Positions 27,308 through 35,594 of a stretch of DNA of 64,000 nucleotides are shown in pieces (positions within the stretch are counted from its first letter, which is position 1; each line of letters begins with the position of its first letter). The DNA comes from JAQGMJ01 sp036498945. GTDB lineage: Bacteria > Pseudomonadota > Gammaproteobacteria > Burkholderiales > JAEUOS01. The translations under genes were made by a program, and so were the position numbers. The stretch is from the NCBI GenBank assembly GCA_036498945.1, contig DASYEQ010000031.1, positions 50,048 through 114,047 of the forward strand, given 5' to 3'. The notes below the pieces were generated by a model. The model did no database searches, had not been told where the DNA came from, and saw only the letters and a list, made by a program, of their open reading frames with translations.

Positions 27308-28192
27308 ATGCAACGCAGCCTGGTCTCCCATAACCGCTATCGCTATTCGCCGATCCATGGGCGCGAGGATTATTCGTGGCCGGACGGCAAGCGCCTTGCG
27401 GTGTATTTGGGGTTCAACATCGAGCATTTTGAATTCGGCAAGGGGCTGGGGGCGAAGCTGGCGCCCTCGTGCGATCCGGACGTGCTCAACTATTCCTGGC
27501 GCGACTACGGCAATCGGGTCGGCGTCTGGCGCTGCCGCGACCTGTTCGACGAGCTCAAGCTGCCGGTGGGCGTGCTGATCAACACCGCGCTGTATGACTA
27601 CTGCCCCGACGTGGTGGCTTCCTTCCGCAAGGGGCAGTACGCCTGGGGTGCCGAAGTCATCGGCCACGGCCACACCAACGCCGAACGCCAGAGCGACATG
27701 AAGGAAGCGGACGAGGCCGCGCTGATCAAAAGCTGCACCGAGCGCATCGAGAAGGAAGAGGGCGTGGCCCCGCGCGGCTGGCTCTCGCCGTGGATCGCCG
27801 AGACCGCGGTGACGCCCGACCTGCTGAAGGAAGCCGGCTTCACCTACAACCTCAACTGGTGCCACGACGACATGCCCGGCAAAATGACCACCCGCGCGGG
27901 CGAACTCTGGACCATCCCTTACCCGCAGGAGATCAACGACATCCCCGCCGTCATCGGGCGCCAGTGCGGCGCCGAGGAATTCGCCGGCATGGTCATCGAC
28001 TGCTACGACGAGATGATGGAGCAGAGCAAGAAGCAGCCGCTGGTGATGGGCATCGCCCTGCATCCCTATCTGGTCGGCCAGCCGCACCGCCTGCGCCAGC
28101 TGCGCCGCGCGCTCAAGCACATCTGCGACGACGGCCGCGGCTGGTGGGCCACGCCGGGCGCGATCTACGACCACGTCAGTGCATTGGGCTAG
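27308..28192 (+). CDS. Polysaccharide deacetylase-family protein (PuuE-like)
   Basis: A 294-residue protein of the NodB/polysaccharide-deacetylase superfamily, in the branch that includes PuuE-type allantoinases. Recognisable parts are LAVYLGFNIEHFEFG, GHGHTN with the metal-binding His residues, and RGWLSPWIAET. The canonical TFDDG is replaced by a NIEHFE segment, as in the PuuE branch, so chitin-like deacetylation is unlikely; a C-N amide hydrolase is more probable. There is no signal peptide. The start at 27308 is chosen because an upstream extension would run through the two-hairpin element. Confidence 0.82.
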   Translation: MQRSLVSHNRYRYSPIHGREDYSWPDGKRLAVYLGFNIEHFEFGKGLGAKLAPSCDPDVLNYSWRDYGNRVGVWRCRDLFDELKLPVGVLINTALYDYCPDVVASFRKGQYAWGAEVIGHGHTNAERQSDMKEADEAALIKSCTERIEKEEGVAPRGWLSPWIAETAVTPDLLKEAGFTYNLNWCHDDMPGKMTTRAGELWTIPYPQEINDIPAVIGRQCGAEEFAGMVIDCYDEMMEQSKKQPLVMGIALHPYLVGQPHRLRQLRRALKHICDDGRGWWATPGAIYDHVSALG

Positions 28193-28198
28193 ACGCTC

Positions 28199-29119
28199 CT
28201 AGCGGTTCACCAGCGCCACCCCGCAGCAAGCGATCACCATGCCGACGATCATCAGGGGATCGGGCACCACGCCGAACAACATCAGTTCCAGCGCCACCGC
28301 GATGATCGGCGTGAGGTAGAGCAGGCTGGTGACGCGAGTGGCGGCGCCGCGGCGCATCAGCGTGTGCAAGGCGTTGACGGCGAGGATGGAGCCGAAGATC
28401 ACCAGGAAGACGATCGCCGCGACCATCTGCCAGGCCCAGTGGATGACGAAGCCTTCGACCGTCCACGCCAGTGGCGCCGTCAACAGGATGCAGGCCGAAA
28501 ACTGGATCAGCGCCGCGCTGCGCAAATCGACGTGCGGGCAGAACTTGCGCTGGTACAGCGTGCCGGTAGTGATCGCCACCAGTGACACCCCTACGGCCGT
28601 CAGTGCGCCGGGGGTGATGGCGTGCAGGTCGATCTTGTGCCACACCACCAGCGAGACGCCCAGCAGGCCCAGGGCGATGCCGGCCCACTGGTTGCGGCGC
28701 ATCTTTTCCTGCGAAAAGCGCCAGACGATCAAGGCGGTGAGCAGCGGCTGCAAGGCGAGGATCAGCGCGGTAACGCCGGCCGACATATGCAGGTACTGCG
28801 CGTAGTGGCTGCCGCCCAGGTTGAAGGCGTGCATCAGCAGGCCTGCCATCGCGATGTGCGCCAGCTCGCGGGCGTTGCGGGGCAGCGGCGGGCGGGCAAC
28901 GAAGGCCCACAGCGCCGCGCATATCAGGCCGAAGGTGAAGCGCAGGGTGAGGAAGGTGAAAGGCGCGGCGTATTGCAGCCCGGCCTTGGTCGCAAGGTAG
29001 CCCGAGCCCCAGACGATGACGAAATACCAGACGAGAAAGCTGCTGGGAAAACGCGCGGCGGAGGAAACGGGCGCCGCCGGCGCGGCGGAGACGGTTGCGG
29101 GAGGCGGATTGTTTTGCAT
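28199..29119 (-). CDS. EamA/DMT-family transporter
   Basis: A 306-residue inner-membrane protein with ten predicted helices in two EamA repeats, starting at the ATG at 29119 just before an Ala/Pro-rich cytosolic N terminus. FVIVWGSGYLATKAGLQYAAPFTFLTLRF opens the first repeat and a second begins near the GALTAVGVSLVAITTGTLYQRK segment. The family exports or imports small metabolites; no substrate can be given. It converges on the deacetylase gene with only 6 bp between them. Confidence 0.9.
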   Translation of the reverse strand: MQNNPPPATVSAAPAAPVSSAARFPSSFLVWYFVIVWGSGYLATKAGLQYAAPFTFLTLRFTFGLICAALWAFVARPPLPRNARELAHIAMAGLLMHAFNLGGSHYAQYLHMSAGVTALILALQPLLTALIVWRFSQEKMRRNQWAGIALGLLGVSLVVWHKIDLHAITPGALTAVGVSLVAITTGTLYQRKFCPHVDLRSAALIQFSACILLTAPLAWTVEGFVIHWAWQMVAAIVFLVIFGSILAVNALHTLMRRGAATRVTSLLYLTPIIAVALELMLFGVVPDPLMIVGMVIACCGVALVNR

Positions 29120-29231
29120 GGCAGGGCCGTGAACAAAGGACCCAAGCGAATCAAGACGCGATTTTACGCCCGCGCATACAATGAGCCAAATGCCGCCGCG
29201 CGCGGTGATGCAAAGAAATCCGGAGACGCCG

Positions 29232-29798
29232 ATGGTCGCCATTCTGCAATCCGCCCACCCGCTGGCGGGAAACGTGCCCACGCCGGTGAAAGGCCTGCAC
29301 CATTTCGCCTGGCGCTGCCGCGACGCCGAGGAGACGCGCGCTTTCTACGAAGACCTGCTGGGACTGCCGCTGGTGCACCTGATCAAGCTGGACCATGTGC
29401 CGTCGACCGGCGAGTACTGCCCCTACGTCCACATATTCTTCCAGCTGGGCGATGGCTCCTACATCGCCTTTTTCGACCTTGGTGACGACACCGCCGCCAC
29501 GCCTTCGGCCAATACCCCCACCTGGGTCAACCACATCGCTTTCGAAGTGCCGGCCCGTGCGGACCTGGAGGCGGCGAAGGCGAAACTGGAGGCGGCGGGT
29601 GTCGAGGTGCTGGGCATCACCGATCATCACTTCATCAATTCGATCTACTTTTTCGACCCCAACGGCATCCGCCTGGAACTGGCCATCCGCCTCGACCCGC
29701 CGCAATACATGCAAGAGAAAAGGCAGGCGGCGCATCAAGAGATCGCCGCCTGGACCGAGGAAAAGCAGCGCCGGCGCGCCGCTGGCGCGGCACGCTAG
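29232..29798 (+). CDS. VOC-family (glyoxalase/dioxygenase fold) protein
   Basis: A 188-residue vicinal-oxygen-chelate protein. KGLHHFAWRCRDAEETRAFYEDLLGLPLVH opens the domain. WVNHIAFEVP supplies a second His and FFDPNGIRLELA the terminal Glu, so a metal triad (His, His, Glu) looks complete. Dioxygenase, isomerase and lyase activities all occur in this fold. The start at 29232 has GGAGA upstream; longer starts at 29181 and 29208 are less well placed. It is the first gene of the rightward 29-32 kb cluster. Confidence 0.85.
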   Translation: MVAILQSAHPLAGNVPTPVKGLHHFAWRCRDAEETRAFYEDLLGLPLVHLIKLDHVPSTGEYCPYVHIFFQLGDGSYIAFFDLGDDTAATPSANTPTWVNHIAFEVPARADLEAAKAKLEAAGVEVLGITDHHFINSIYFFDPNGIRLELAIRLDPPQYMQEKRQAAHQEIAAWTEEKQRRRAAGAAR

Positions 29799-29886
29799 AG
29801 GCCCTCGTTTTCCGCTTATGGCCGCAATGGATGTACCCGTCATATTTTTGGGTTAGCATGCGAACAAACGGGCAAGGGGTTGCGGC

Positions 29887-30867
29887 ATGAAGATCTGTGT
29901 GGTCGGCGCAGGCTCTATCGGCGGCTTGATCGCCGCCTACCTGGCGCGCGCCGGGTTCGATACCAGCGTGGTGGCGCGGGGCGCGCACCTGCGCGCGATC
30001 CAGGCGCAAGGCCTGACGCTCACCGCGCCTGACGAGCGTTTCACCGTCAAGCTGCCGGCGGAGGAAGATCCCGCGGTCTTCGGCCCGCAGGAGATCGTGT
30101 TCCTGGGGCTGAAGGCGCACCAGATTCCGGAAATGTTGCCGCGCTTAAAGCCCCTGATTGCCGCGCATACCGTGGTGGTGCCGGCGATCAATGGCATTCC
30201 CTGGTGGTATTTTTTCCGCGAAGGTAGCGAACGTGACGGCCAGGCCATCGCCTGCCTGGACCCGCATGCCAGCATGTTCGCCGACCTCGATCCGCATCAT
30301 GTCGTGGGCGCCGTGGTGCATGCCGCCGCCGAAGTCAGTGCGCCGGGAGAAATTCGCAGCAACGGCCGCCGCACCTTTTACGTGGGGGAGCCGGACGGCT
30401 CGCTGTCGCGGCGCCTGAATGCGCTTGCCGACACCATGGTGCGCGGCGGCCTGGAAGCGCACGTCAGCGACAACATCCGCGCCGAGGTGTGGATGAAGCT
30501 GGTCGGCAACCTCACCTTCAATCCGGTGGCGGCGCTCACCCGCGCCAACCTGGTGGAGATTTGCGACAACCCGGGGCTCACTGACCTGATCCGCCGCGGC
30601 ATGGAAGAGGCCAACGCGGTTTCCGCCGCCTACGGCGTGCCGCAGATCGTCACCATTGACAAGCGCCTGGAGATCGCGCGTGGCGTGGGGCCGGTGCGTT
30701 CCTCCATGCTGCAGGACCTGGAAGCCGGGCGGGCGATGGAAATCGAGCCCATCATCGGCACCGTGGTCGAACTGGCGCGCAACAAGAACATCCCGGTGCC
30801 GCACATCAGCCTGCTGTATGCGATGGTGAGCGAGCTGGCGCGCCACCTGCCGGTACGCCAGCCCTAA
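29887..30867 (+). CDS. 2-dehydropantoate 2-reductase-family (PanE/ApbA-like) oxidoreductase
   Basis: A 326-residue NADPH-dependent reductase of the ketopantoate reductase family. The Rossmann motif VVGAGSIGGLIAAYLARAG is at residues 5-23, the catalytic Lys lies in EVWMKLVGNLTFNP, and the conserved C-terminal SSMLQDLEAGRAMEIEPIIG is present. No panB or panC is near, and it lies among catabolic genes, so a role on another 2-keto or 3-hydroxy acid is more likely than pantothenate synthesis (inference). Confidence 0.88.
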   Translation: MKICVVGAGSIGGLIAAYLARAGFDTSVVARGAHLRAIQAQGLTLTAPDERFTVKLPAEEDPAVFGPQEIVFLGLKAHQIPEMLPRLKPLIAAHTVVVPAINGIPWWYFFREGSERDGQAIACLDPHASMFADLDPHHVVGAVVHAAAEVSAPGEIRSNGRRTFYVGEPDGSLSRRLNALADTMVRGGLEAHVSDNIRAEVWMKLVGNLTFNPVAALTRANLVEICDNPGLTDLIRRGMEEANAVSAAYGVPQIVTIDKRLEIARGVGPVRSSMLQDLEAGRAMEIEPIIGTVVELARNKNIPVPHISLLYAMVSELARHLPVRQP

Positions 30868-30893
30868 CACCGGCGACGAGACCGGAGGGAAGC

Positions 30894-31673
30894 GTGGAAA
30901 AACTCACTGCCGCGCAAGCCGCGCGCCCCGCCGGCATGGGTGAAGCGGAATGGGCGCTGCGCCTGGAACTGGCCGCCTGCTACCGCGTGTTCGCCCATCT
31001 CGGCTGGACCGAACTGATCTTCAACCACATCACCGTGCGCGTGCCCGGCGGCGAGCGCCATTACCTGATCAACCCCTTCGGCCTGCACTACCGCGAGGTG
31101 ACTGCGTCCAACCTGATCAAGGTCGGGCTGGACGGCGCGCCGGCGCATGAGACGCCGCACAGCGTGAACCGTGCCGGCTTCGTCATCCACAGCGCCATCC
31201 ACGCCGCGCGCGCCAACGTCCATTGCATCATGCATACTCATACCACCGCCGGCATGGCGGTGGCGCAGAAGGAAGCGGGCCTGACGCACGATGATTTCTA
31301 CGGCGCGCAACTCTGGGGCGGCGTGGCGTATCACGACTTCGAAGGCGTCACCACGCGCACCGAGGAGCAGGCAGCGCTGGTGCAAAGCCTGGGCGAAAAG
31401 AACGTACTGATCCTGCGCAACCATGGCCTGCTGGTGTGCGAGGAGAACATTCCCGCCGCTTTCTGGCTGCTCTGGACCTTGCAGCGCGCCTGCGAAGTAC
31501 AACTTGCGGCGGCGTCCATTCCGGGGCCGAACCGCGCGTTGTCCGACGAAGTGCGCGCACGCTGCATGCACAAGGAACACCAGGTGGTGGACCCGCAAAA
31601 CCGCGTGGCGCAAAAGATTTTCGACGCCATGCTGCGCCAGGCCGGAATCACCTCCTACGACATGCTGGTGTAA
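30894..31673 (+). CDS. Class II aldolase/adducin-family protein
   Basis: A 259-residue class II aldolase/adducin domain protein. It starts at GTG (30894) after a good GGAGG. Metal-binding His residues are visible in HCIMHTHTTAGMAV (HxH pair) and ILRNHGLLV. The family includes fuculose-phosphate aldolase and also decarboxylases of dihydroxyphthalates. It starts 26 bp after the PanE-like gene and is probably in the same operon. The reaction is not determined by sequence. Confidence 0.87.
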   Translation: MEKLTAAQAARPAGMGEAEWALRLELAACYRVFAHLGWTELIFNHITVRVPGGERHYLINPFGLHYREVTASNLIKVGLDGAPAHETPHSVNRAGFVIHSAIHAARANVHCIMHTHTTAGMAVAQKEAGLTHDDFYGAQLWGGVAYHDFEGVTTRTEEQAALVQSLGEKNVLILRNHGLLVCEENIPAAFWLLWTLQRACEVQLAAASIPGPNRALSDEVRARCMHKEHQVVDPQNRVAQKIFDAMLRQAGITSYDMLV

Positions 31674-31689
31674 GCCTCCCGGCGTGCGC

Positions 31690-32628
31690 TCAAGGGCGCA
31701 TCTGCGCCACCGATTCACGCAGGCAGCGCATCAGTCCCTGGGCTGCCGCCGACAGCGGGTGATGGCGATTCCAGGTCATCCCGATGGGGCGTTGTGGGTC
31801 GGGCAGGGCCAGCGGCAACTGCGCCAGCATGCCAGATTCGATGTAATGCCCCGCCACCACCTGTGAAAGCACACCAACGGCACGGGTGCGTTGCAGGTAG
31901 CCGGTGATGACGTGGATCGACAGCGTCTCCAGGCAATCGGCGGGCATGCCCAGGCCATGCTTTTGCAGCATCGCCTCCAGCGGCTCGCGCGACAGCGTGC
32001 CGGCCGGTGGCAGCACCCAGGGGTAGCCCACCAACTCCTGCCAGCTCACGCGCTTGCGCCGCGCCAGCGGATGGCGCGGCCCGGCCACCACCACGTTGTG
32101 CCCGCTGTACAGCGCCTCCTCCTCGACTTCGGCGGGCGCGCCGTGCCCCGGCAGGCGGCCGACGATCAGGTCTACCGCGCCGCGCCGCAGTTCGGGCAAC
32201 AGGGCTTCCATCGGCCCCTCCTGCACCATCACGCGGGTCAGCGGCGCTTTTTCCTTCAACAGCGCGATGGCCTGCGGCAACAGGCCAGGGGTCATCGCCG
32301 GCAGGGCGCCGACCTTGATCTTGCCGGAGGCGCCGGAATGCAGGGCCTGCATCTCGTCGCGTGCCTGCGCCAGGCTGGCCAGCACCACGCGCGCCTGGCG
32401 GATCAGGCATTCGCCGTAGGCATTCGGCACCACGCCCTTGGCGGTGCGCTCGAACAGCTTCAGCCCCAGGCCGCGCTCCAGGTCGCCCAGGGCGATGGAA
32501 ACGGCGGGCTGCGAGACGTGCAGGCTGCGCGCGACGCGGCCGAGGTTGCGCAGGTCGTCCAGCGCCACCAGGATGCGAAAGTGCCGCGGCCGGAGGTTGG
32601 CGCGGATGAACCAGTCGAGTTGAGCCAT
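31690..32628 (-). CDS. LysR-family transcriptional regulator
   Basis: A 312-residue LysR regulator. The N-terminal helix-turn-helix spans LVALDDLRNLGRVARSLHVSQPAVSIALGDLERGLGLKLFER, followed by the linker helix and a periplasmic-binding-like effector domain. It is divergent from the amidohydrolase gene, with paired CATAA/TTATG half-sites in the 121-bp gap, so it probably activates that operon and represses itself. The inducer is unknown, possibly an intermediate of the neighbouring pathway. Confidence 0.92.
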   Translation of the reverse strand: MAQLDWFIRANLRPRHFRILVALDDLRNLGRVARSLHVSQPAVSIALGDLERGLGLKLFERTAKGVVPNAYGECLIRQARVVLASLAQARDEMQALHSGASGKIKVGALPAMTPGLLPQAIALLKEKAPLTRVMVQEGPMEALLPELRRGAVDLIVGRLPGHGAPAEVEEEALYSGHNVVVAGPRHPLARRKRVSWQELVGYPWVLPPAGTLSREPLEAMLQKHGLGMPADCLETLSIHVITGYLQRTRAVGVLSQVVAGHYIESGMLAQLPLALPDPQRPIGMTWNRHHPLSAAAQGLMRCLRESVAQMRP

Positions 32629-32646
32629 ATGGCGATGCCCTCAAGT

Positions 32647-32697
32647 CATAAGCAATGAATTATGGCCGAAGGCAAAAGTTTTACTATTCTGCTTATG
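32647..32697. promoter_or_regulatory. Candidate LysR operator
   Basis: In the gap between the lysR gene and the divergent amidohydrolase operon, CATAA-n8-TTATG (32647-32664) forms a dyad. A further TGCTTATG (32690-32697) is an exact inverse of the CATAAGCA at 32647-32654. A dyad plus a second half-site about four turns away is the usual LysR recognition/activation arrangement. It is AT-rich compared with the surrounding DNA. Confidence 0.5.
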
Positions 32698-32749
32698 GAA
32701 TGTGCGTCATCATTTGGCTCCACTTATCCACTGCTGGACCCCGGCAACC

Positions 32750-33682
32750 ATGAGCTCTTCGTTGAATCCGATCCTGGCCGGCCTGCCGGTCGTCGATCTG
32801 CACAGCCACGTGATCGCGGACGACGCCACGCGCTACCCGCTGGCGCCGATGGGCGGCAAGCAATCGGACTGGTCGAAGGCGCGCCCGGTGAACGCGGCCG
32901 GCATGCTGCGGGCGATGGCCGAGGCCGGGGTGGCGCAATCGGTGCTGGTGCAGGCCTCCACCTGCTACGGGCACGACAACAGCTACGTGCTGGATTCGGT
33001 ACGCGCCGCCGCCGGCACGCGCGGTTTTGCCGGGGTGTTTTCCGTCGACATGAGCGCCGATGGCGCGGTGGACGATATCCGCAAGTGGGTGCAGGGCGGC
33101 CTGAGCGGCGCGCGTGTGTTCATCGCCGGTCATACCACGGCCGATCACGCGGCGCGGCTGGATGATCCACGCGCCTTTCCCGCCTGGCACTACATCGAGC
33201 AGCAGCGCATCCCCATCTGCGTGCAATTGCGCGCCGACGGCCTGCCGCAACTGGAAAACCTGCTGACCCGCTTTCCCGAGGCAATCGTGCTGCTCGACCA
33301 CTTCGCGCGGCCGCTGCTGGAAGACGGTGCACCCTATGCGCAGGCCGCCGGCCTGTTCGCCCTGGCGCGCTTCAAGCACCTGCACTTCAAGTACACCACC
33401 CACAACGTGCGCGAATCGCGCACCGGTAAATCGACACAGGCGGATTTCCTGCGCGCGGTGATCGACGCCTTCGGCGTGAAGCGCATCGGCTGGGGTTCGA
33501 ATTTCCCGGCCTCCGATGGATCGCTTGCGAGCCTGCTGAACGATGCGGCGGAGGCGGCGTCTTCCCTCTCGGCGGTCGAGCGCGAATGGCTCTTTTCCCG
33601 TACCGCGCGCAGCCTGTATCCGGCCCTGAGGTCGCATGAGGAAGCGGCGGCGGCCTGGTCGAAGACGAGGGAGGGTGCATGA
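32750..33682 (+). CDS. Amidohydrolase-family (amidohydrolase 2) protein
   Basis: A 310-residue metal-dependent hydrolase of the amidohydrolase-2 branch (as in LigI and LigJ). VVDLHSHV carries the N-terminal HxH. RIPICVQL, VLLDHFARP with its His, and WGSNFPASDGS with the late Asp follow. Family members hydrolyse lactones or decarboxylate aromatic acids. The start at 32750 excludes an unrelated 16-residue extension. Its stop overlaps the next start by 4 bp, so the pair is translationally coupled. Confidence 0.85.
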   Translation: MSSSLNPILAGLPVVDLHSHVIADDATRYPLAPMGGKQSDWSKARPVNAAGMLRAMAEAGVAQSVLVQASTCYGHDNSYVLDSVRAAAGTRGFAGVFSVDMSADGAVDDIRKWVQGGLSGARVFIAGHTTADHAARLDDPRAFPAWHYIEQQRIPICVQLRADGLPQLENLLTRFPEAIVLLDHFARPLLEDGAPYAQAAGLFALARFKHLHFKYTTHNVRESRTGKSTQADFLRAVIDAFGVKRIGWGSNFPASDGSLASLLNDAAEAASSLSAVEREWLFSRTARSLYPALRSHEEAAAAWSKTREGA

Positions 33683-34578
33683 GCACGGCGACGCCGGTTC
33701 TTAAAACCCTGCTGGGCGACTACCCCAACACGCGGGCGCTGAAAAGCGGGCTGCTTACGCCGGCTGGCTTCACGCTGGATTTTGCCGATGTGAAAGTGCC
33801 CAACCGCGCCTTCAAGCGCGTGGTGCGCGAACTCGAATTCGACGTCGCCGAACTTGCCCTGGTAACCTGCTTCCAGGCCAGGGCCTACGGCAAGCCGCTG
33901 GCGATGATTCCTGCCGTAGTGGGCGCGGGGCGCTTCCAGCATCATTGCCTGGTGTACAACGCCGAGCGCGAGTGCGTCACCGTGGATCAACTGGCGGGAA
34001 AACGCATTGGCATCCGCGCGCTGGCGCAGACCACCGTCACCTGGGTGCGCGGCATTCTCGCCGACGACTACGGCGTCGATCTCGACAAGATCCGCTGGGT
34101 CACCTTCGAAGACGGCCATCTCGCCGAATTTCCCGATCCGCCGGGCATCGAGCGTGCGCCGGCGGGGAGCAAGGCGGTCGACATGCTGCTGGCGGGCGAA
34201 CTCGACGCCGCCATCATCGGCACCGACCTGCCGGATGATCCGCGCCTGCGCCCCGTGTTGCAGGAGCCGCACGTCGCCGCGCAGGCCTGGGGTGCCAGGC
34301 ACCAGATGGTGCCGATCAACCACATGATGGTAGTCGACGTGCGCCTGTGCCGCGAGAAGCCTGAAATGGTGCGCGAACTCTATGCGTTGCTGCAGGAAAG
34401 CAAGCGCATGGCCGCGCCGGTCGGCGCCGGTGGCCGCGACCTCACGCCCTTCGGCGTGGAGGAAAATCGTCGCGCACTGGAACTGCTGATGCGCAACACC
34501 CACGACCAGGGCCTGATTGCGCGCCCGTATGCGATCGAGGAACTGTTCGAGGATTTCAACCGCCTGATGCGCGGCTAG
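33679..34578 (+). CDS. 4,5-dihydroxyphthalate decarboxylase-like (periplasmic-binding-fold) protein
   Basis: A 299-residue protein resembling Pht5-type 4,5-dihydroxyphthalate decarboxylases, a family with a solute-binding-protein fold but cytosolic location. It begins directly with LKTLLGDYPNTRALKSG and lacks a signal peptide. INHMMVVDVRLCREKPEMV and FGVEENRRALELLM are family-like C-terminal blocks. I recognise the family by pattern, not by a catalytic residue I can point to. It is coupled to the amidohydrolase and followed by a Bug binding protein. A cytosolic NMT1-like protein is the alternative. Confidence 0.7.
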   Translation: MSTATPVLKTLLGDYPNTRALKSGLLTPAGFTLDFADVKVPNRAFKRVVRELEFDVAELALVTCFQARAYGKPLAMIPAVVGAGRFQHHCLVYNAERECVTVDQLAGKRIGIRALAQTTVTWVRGILADDYGVDLDKIRWVTFEDGHLAEFPDPPGIERAPAGSKAVDMLLAGELDAAIIGTDLPDDPRLRPVLQEPHVAAQAWGARHQMVPINHMMVVDVRLCREKPEMVRELYALLQESKRMAAPVGAGGRDLTPFGVEENRRALELLMRNTHDQGLIARPYAIEELFEDFNRLMRG

Positions 34579-34607
34579 CGCAGCGCTGCAAAAAAAGACG
34601 AGGAGAC

Positions 34608-35570
34608 ATGGGAACTACGCGTAGGCAACTTCTGCTGGCGATGGCGGCCGCGCCCGTGGCCGGCGCCGCGCATGCGCAAGGCGGCATCGGGCGCATCATC
34701 GTGCCCTTCGCCGCCGGCGGAGCGCGCGAACTGCCGGCGCGGGCGATCTCGGAAGAGATGGCGCAGGAGCTCGGGCAGTCGTGGATCATCGAGGCCAAGC
34801 CGGGTGCCGGTGGCGCGCTCGGCACTTCCTTCGTGGCGCACGCGCCGGCGGACGGCAAGACCCTGCTGATGGCCGCCTCCAGTCATTTCGTCACGGCGGC
34901 CATGGGCGCGCGGCCCTTTTACGATCCGGTGAAGGACTTCGTGCCGGTGGCCGATATCGGCAACCAGAGCTACATCCTGCTGATCAACGCGCAACTGCCG
35001 GTGAAAAACCTGGCCGAGTTCATGGCGTACGTTCGCGCCCGCCCGGGGCAATGCAACTACAACTCCGCGGGCGTCGGCAGTTCCACCCACCTGGCGATGG
35101 CTTCCTTCCTTCGCACCGCCGGCCTGCGCATGGAGCACATCCCGTTCAAGGGCACACAGGAGGCGGTGACTGATCTGGCGGGCGGGCGCGGCCAGGCGAT
35201 GGTGGTGCCCACTGCCGGGGTCTCGGCCTATCTGCACAACCCGCGCTTGCGCATCGTCGGCATTACCGCGGCGAAGCGCTCGGCCCTGCTGCCGCAGGTG
35301 CCGACCATGGCCGAGGCGGGGCTGCCCAGCTTTGTGTTCGAATCCTGGTTCGGGCTGTTGGCGCCTGCCGGCACGCCGGAGGCCATCGTCCAGCGCATCA
35401 ATGCCGCGGTAAACAAGGCGATTGCGATGCCGGCGGTGCGCCAGCGCCTGGCCAACCTGGGTATTGAACCCGGCTACCTGAACGTCGAAGGCTTTCGCAA
35501 GCTCTTCCTCGCCGACCGCGACGTGATGACGCGGCTGGTGAAGGAGGCCGGCATCAGCCGCGACGGCTAA
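34608..35570 (+). CDS. Bug/TctC-family tripartite tricarboxylate transporter binding protein
   Basis: A 320-residue periplasmic binding protein of the Bug family. It has a short signal (MGTTRRQLLLAMAAAPVAGAAHA), then IGRIIVPFAAGGARELPAR, the ligand-binding start. KPGAGGALGTSFVAHAPADGKTLL and YNSAGVGSSTHLAM are also typical. Bug proteins bind carboxylates and often lie beside catabolic genes without their TctAB membrane partners, as here. It is probably the last gene of the 32.7-35.6 kb operon. Confidence 0.9.
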   Translation: MGTTRRQLLLAMAAAPVAGAAHAQGGIGRIIVPFAAGGARELPARAISEEMAQELGQSWIIEAKPGAGGALGTSFVAHAPADGKTLLMAASSHFVTAAMGARPFYDPVKDFVPVADIGNQSYILLINAQLPVKNLAEFMAYVRARPGQCNYNSAGVGSSTHLAMASFLRTAGLRMEHIPFKGTQEAVTDLAGGRGQAMVVPTAGVSAYLHNPRLRIVGITAAKRSALLPQVPTMAEAGLPSFVFESWFGLLAPAGTPEAIVQRINAAVNKAIAMPAVRQRLANLGIEPGYLNVEGFRKLFLADRDVMTRLVKEAGISRDG

Positions 35571-35594
35571 GCGCGCTTTCTTTGCGCGCGGGTC

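Noticed and set aside
29887..30867. True PanE of pantothenate synthesis
   Set aside because: Family motifs are present, but the gene lies among catabolic genes without panB or panC; the family has many other substrates.
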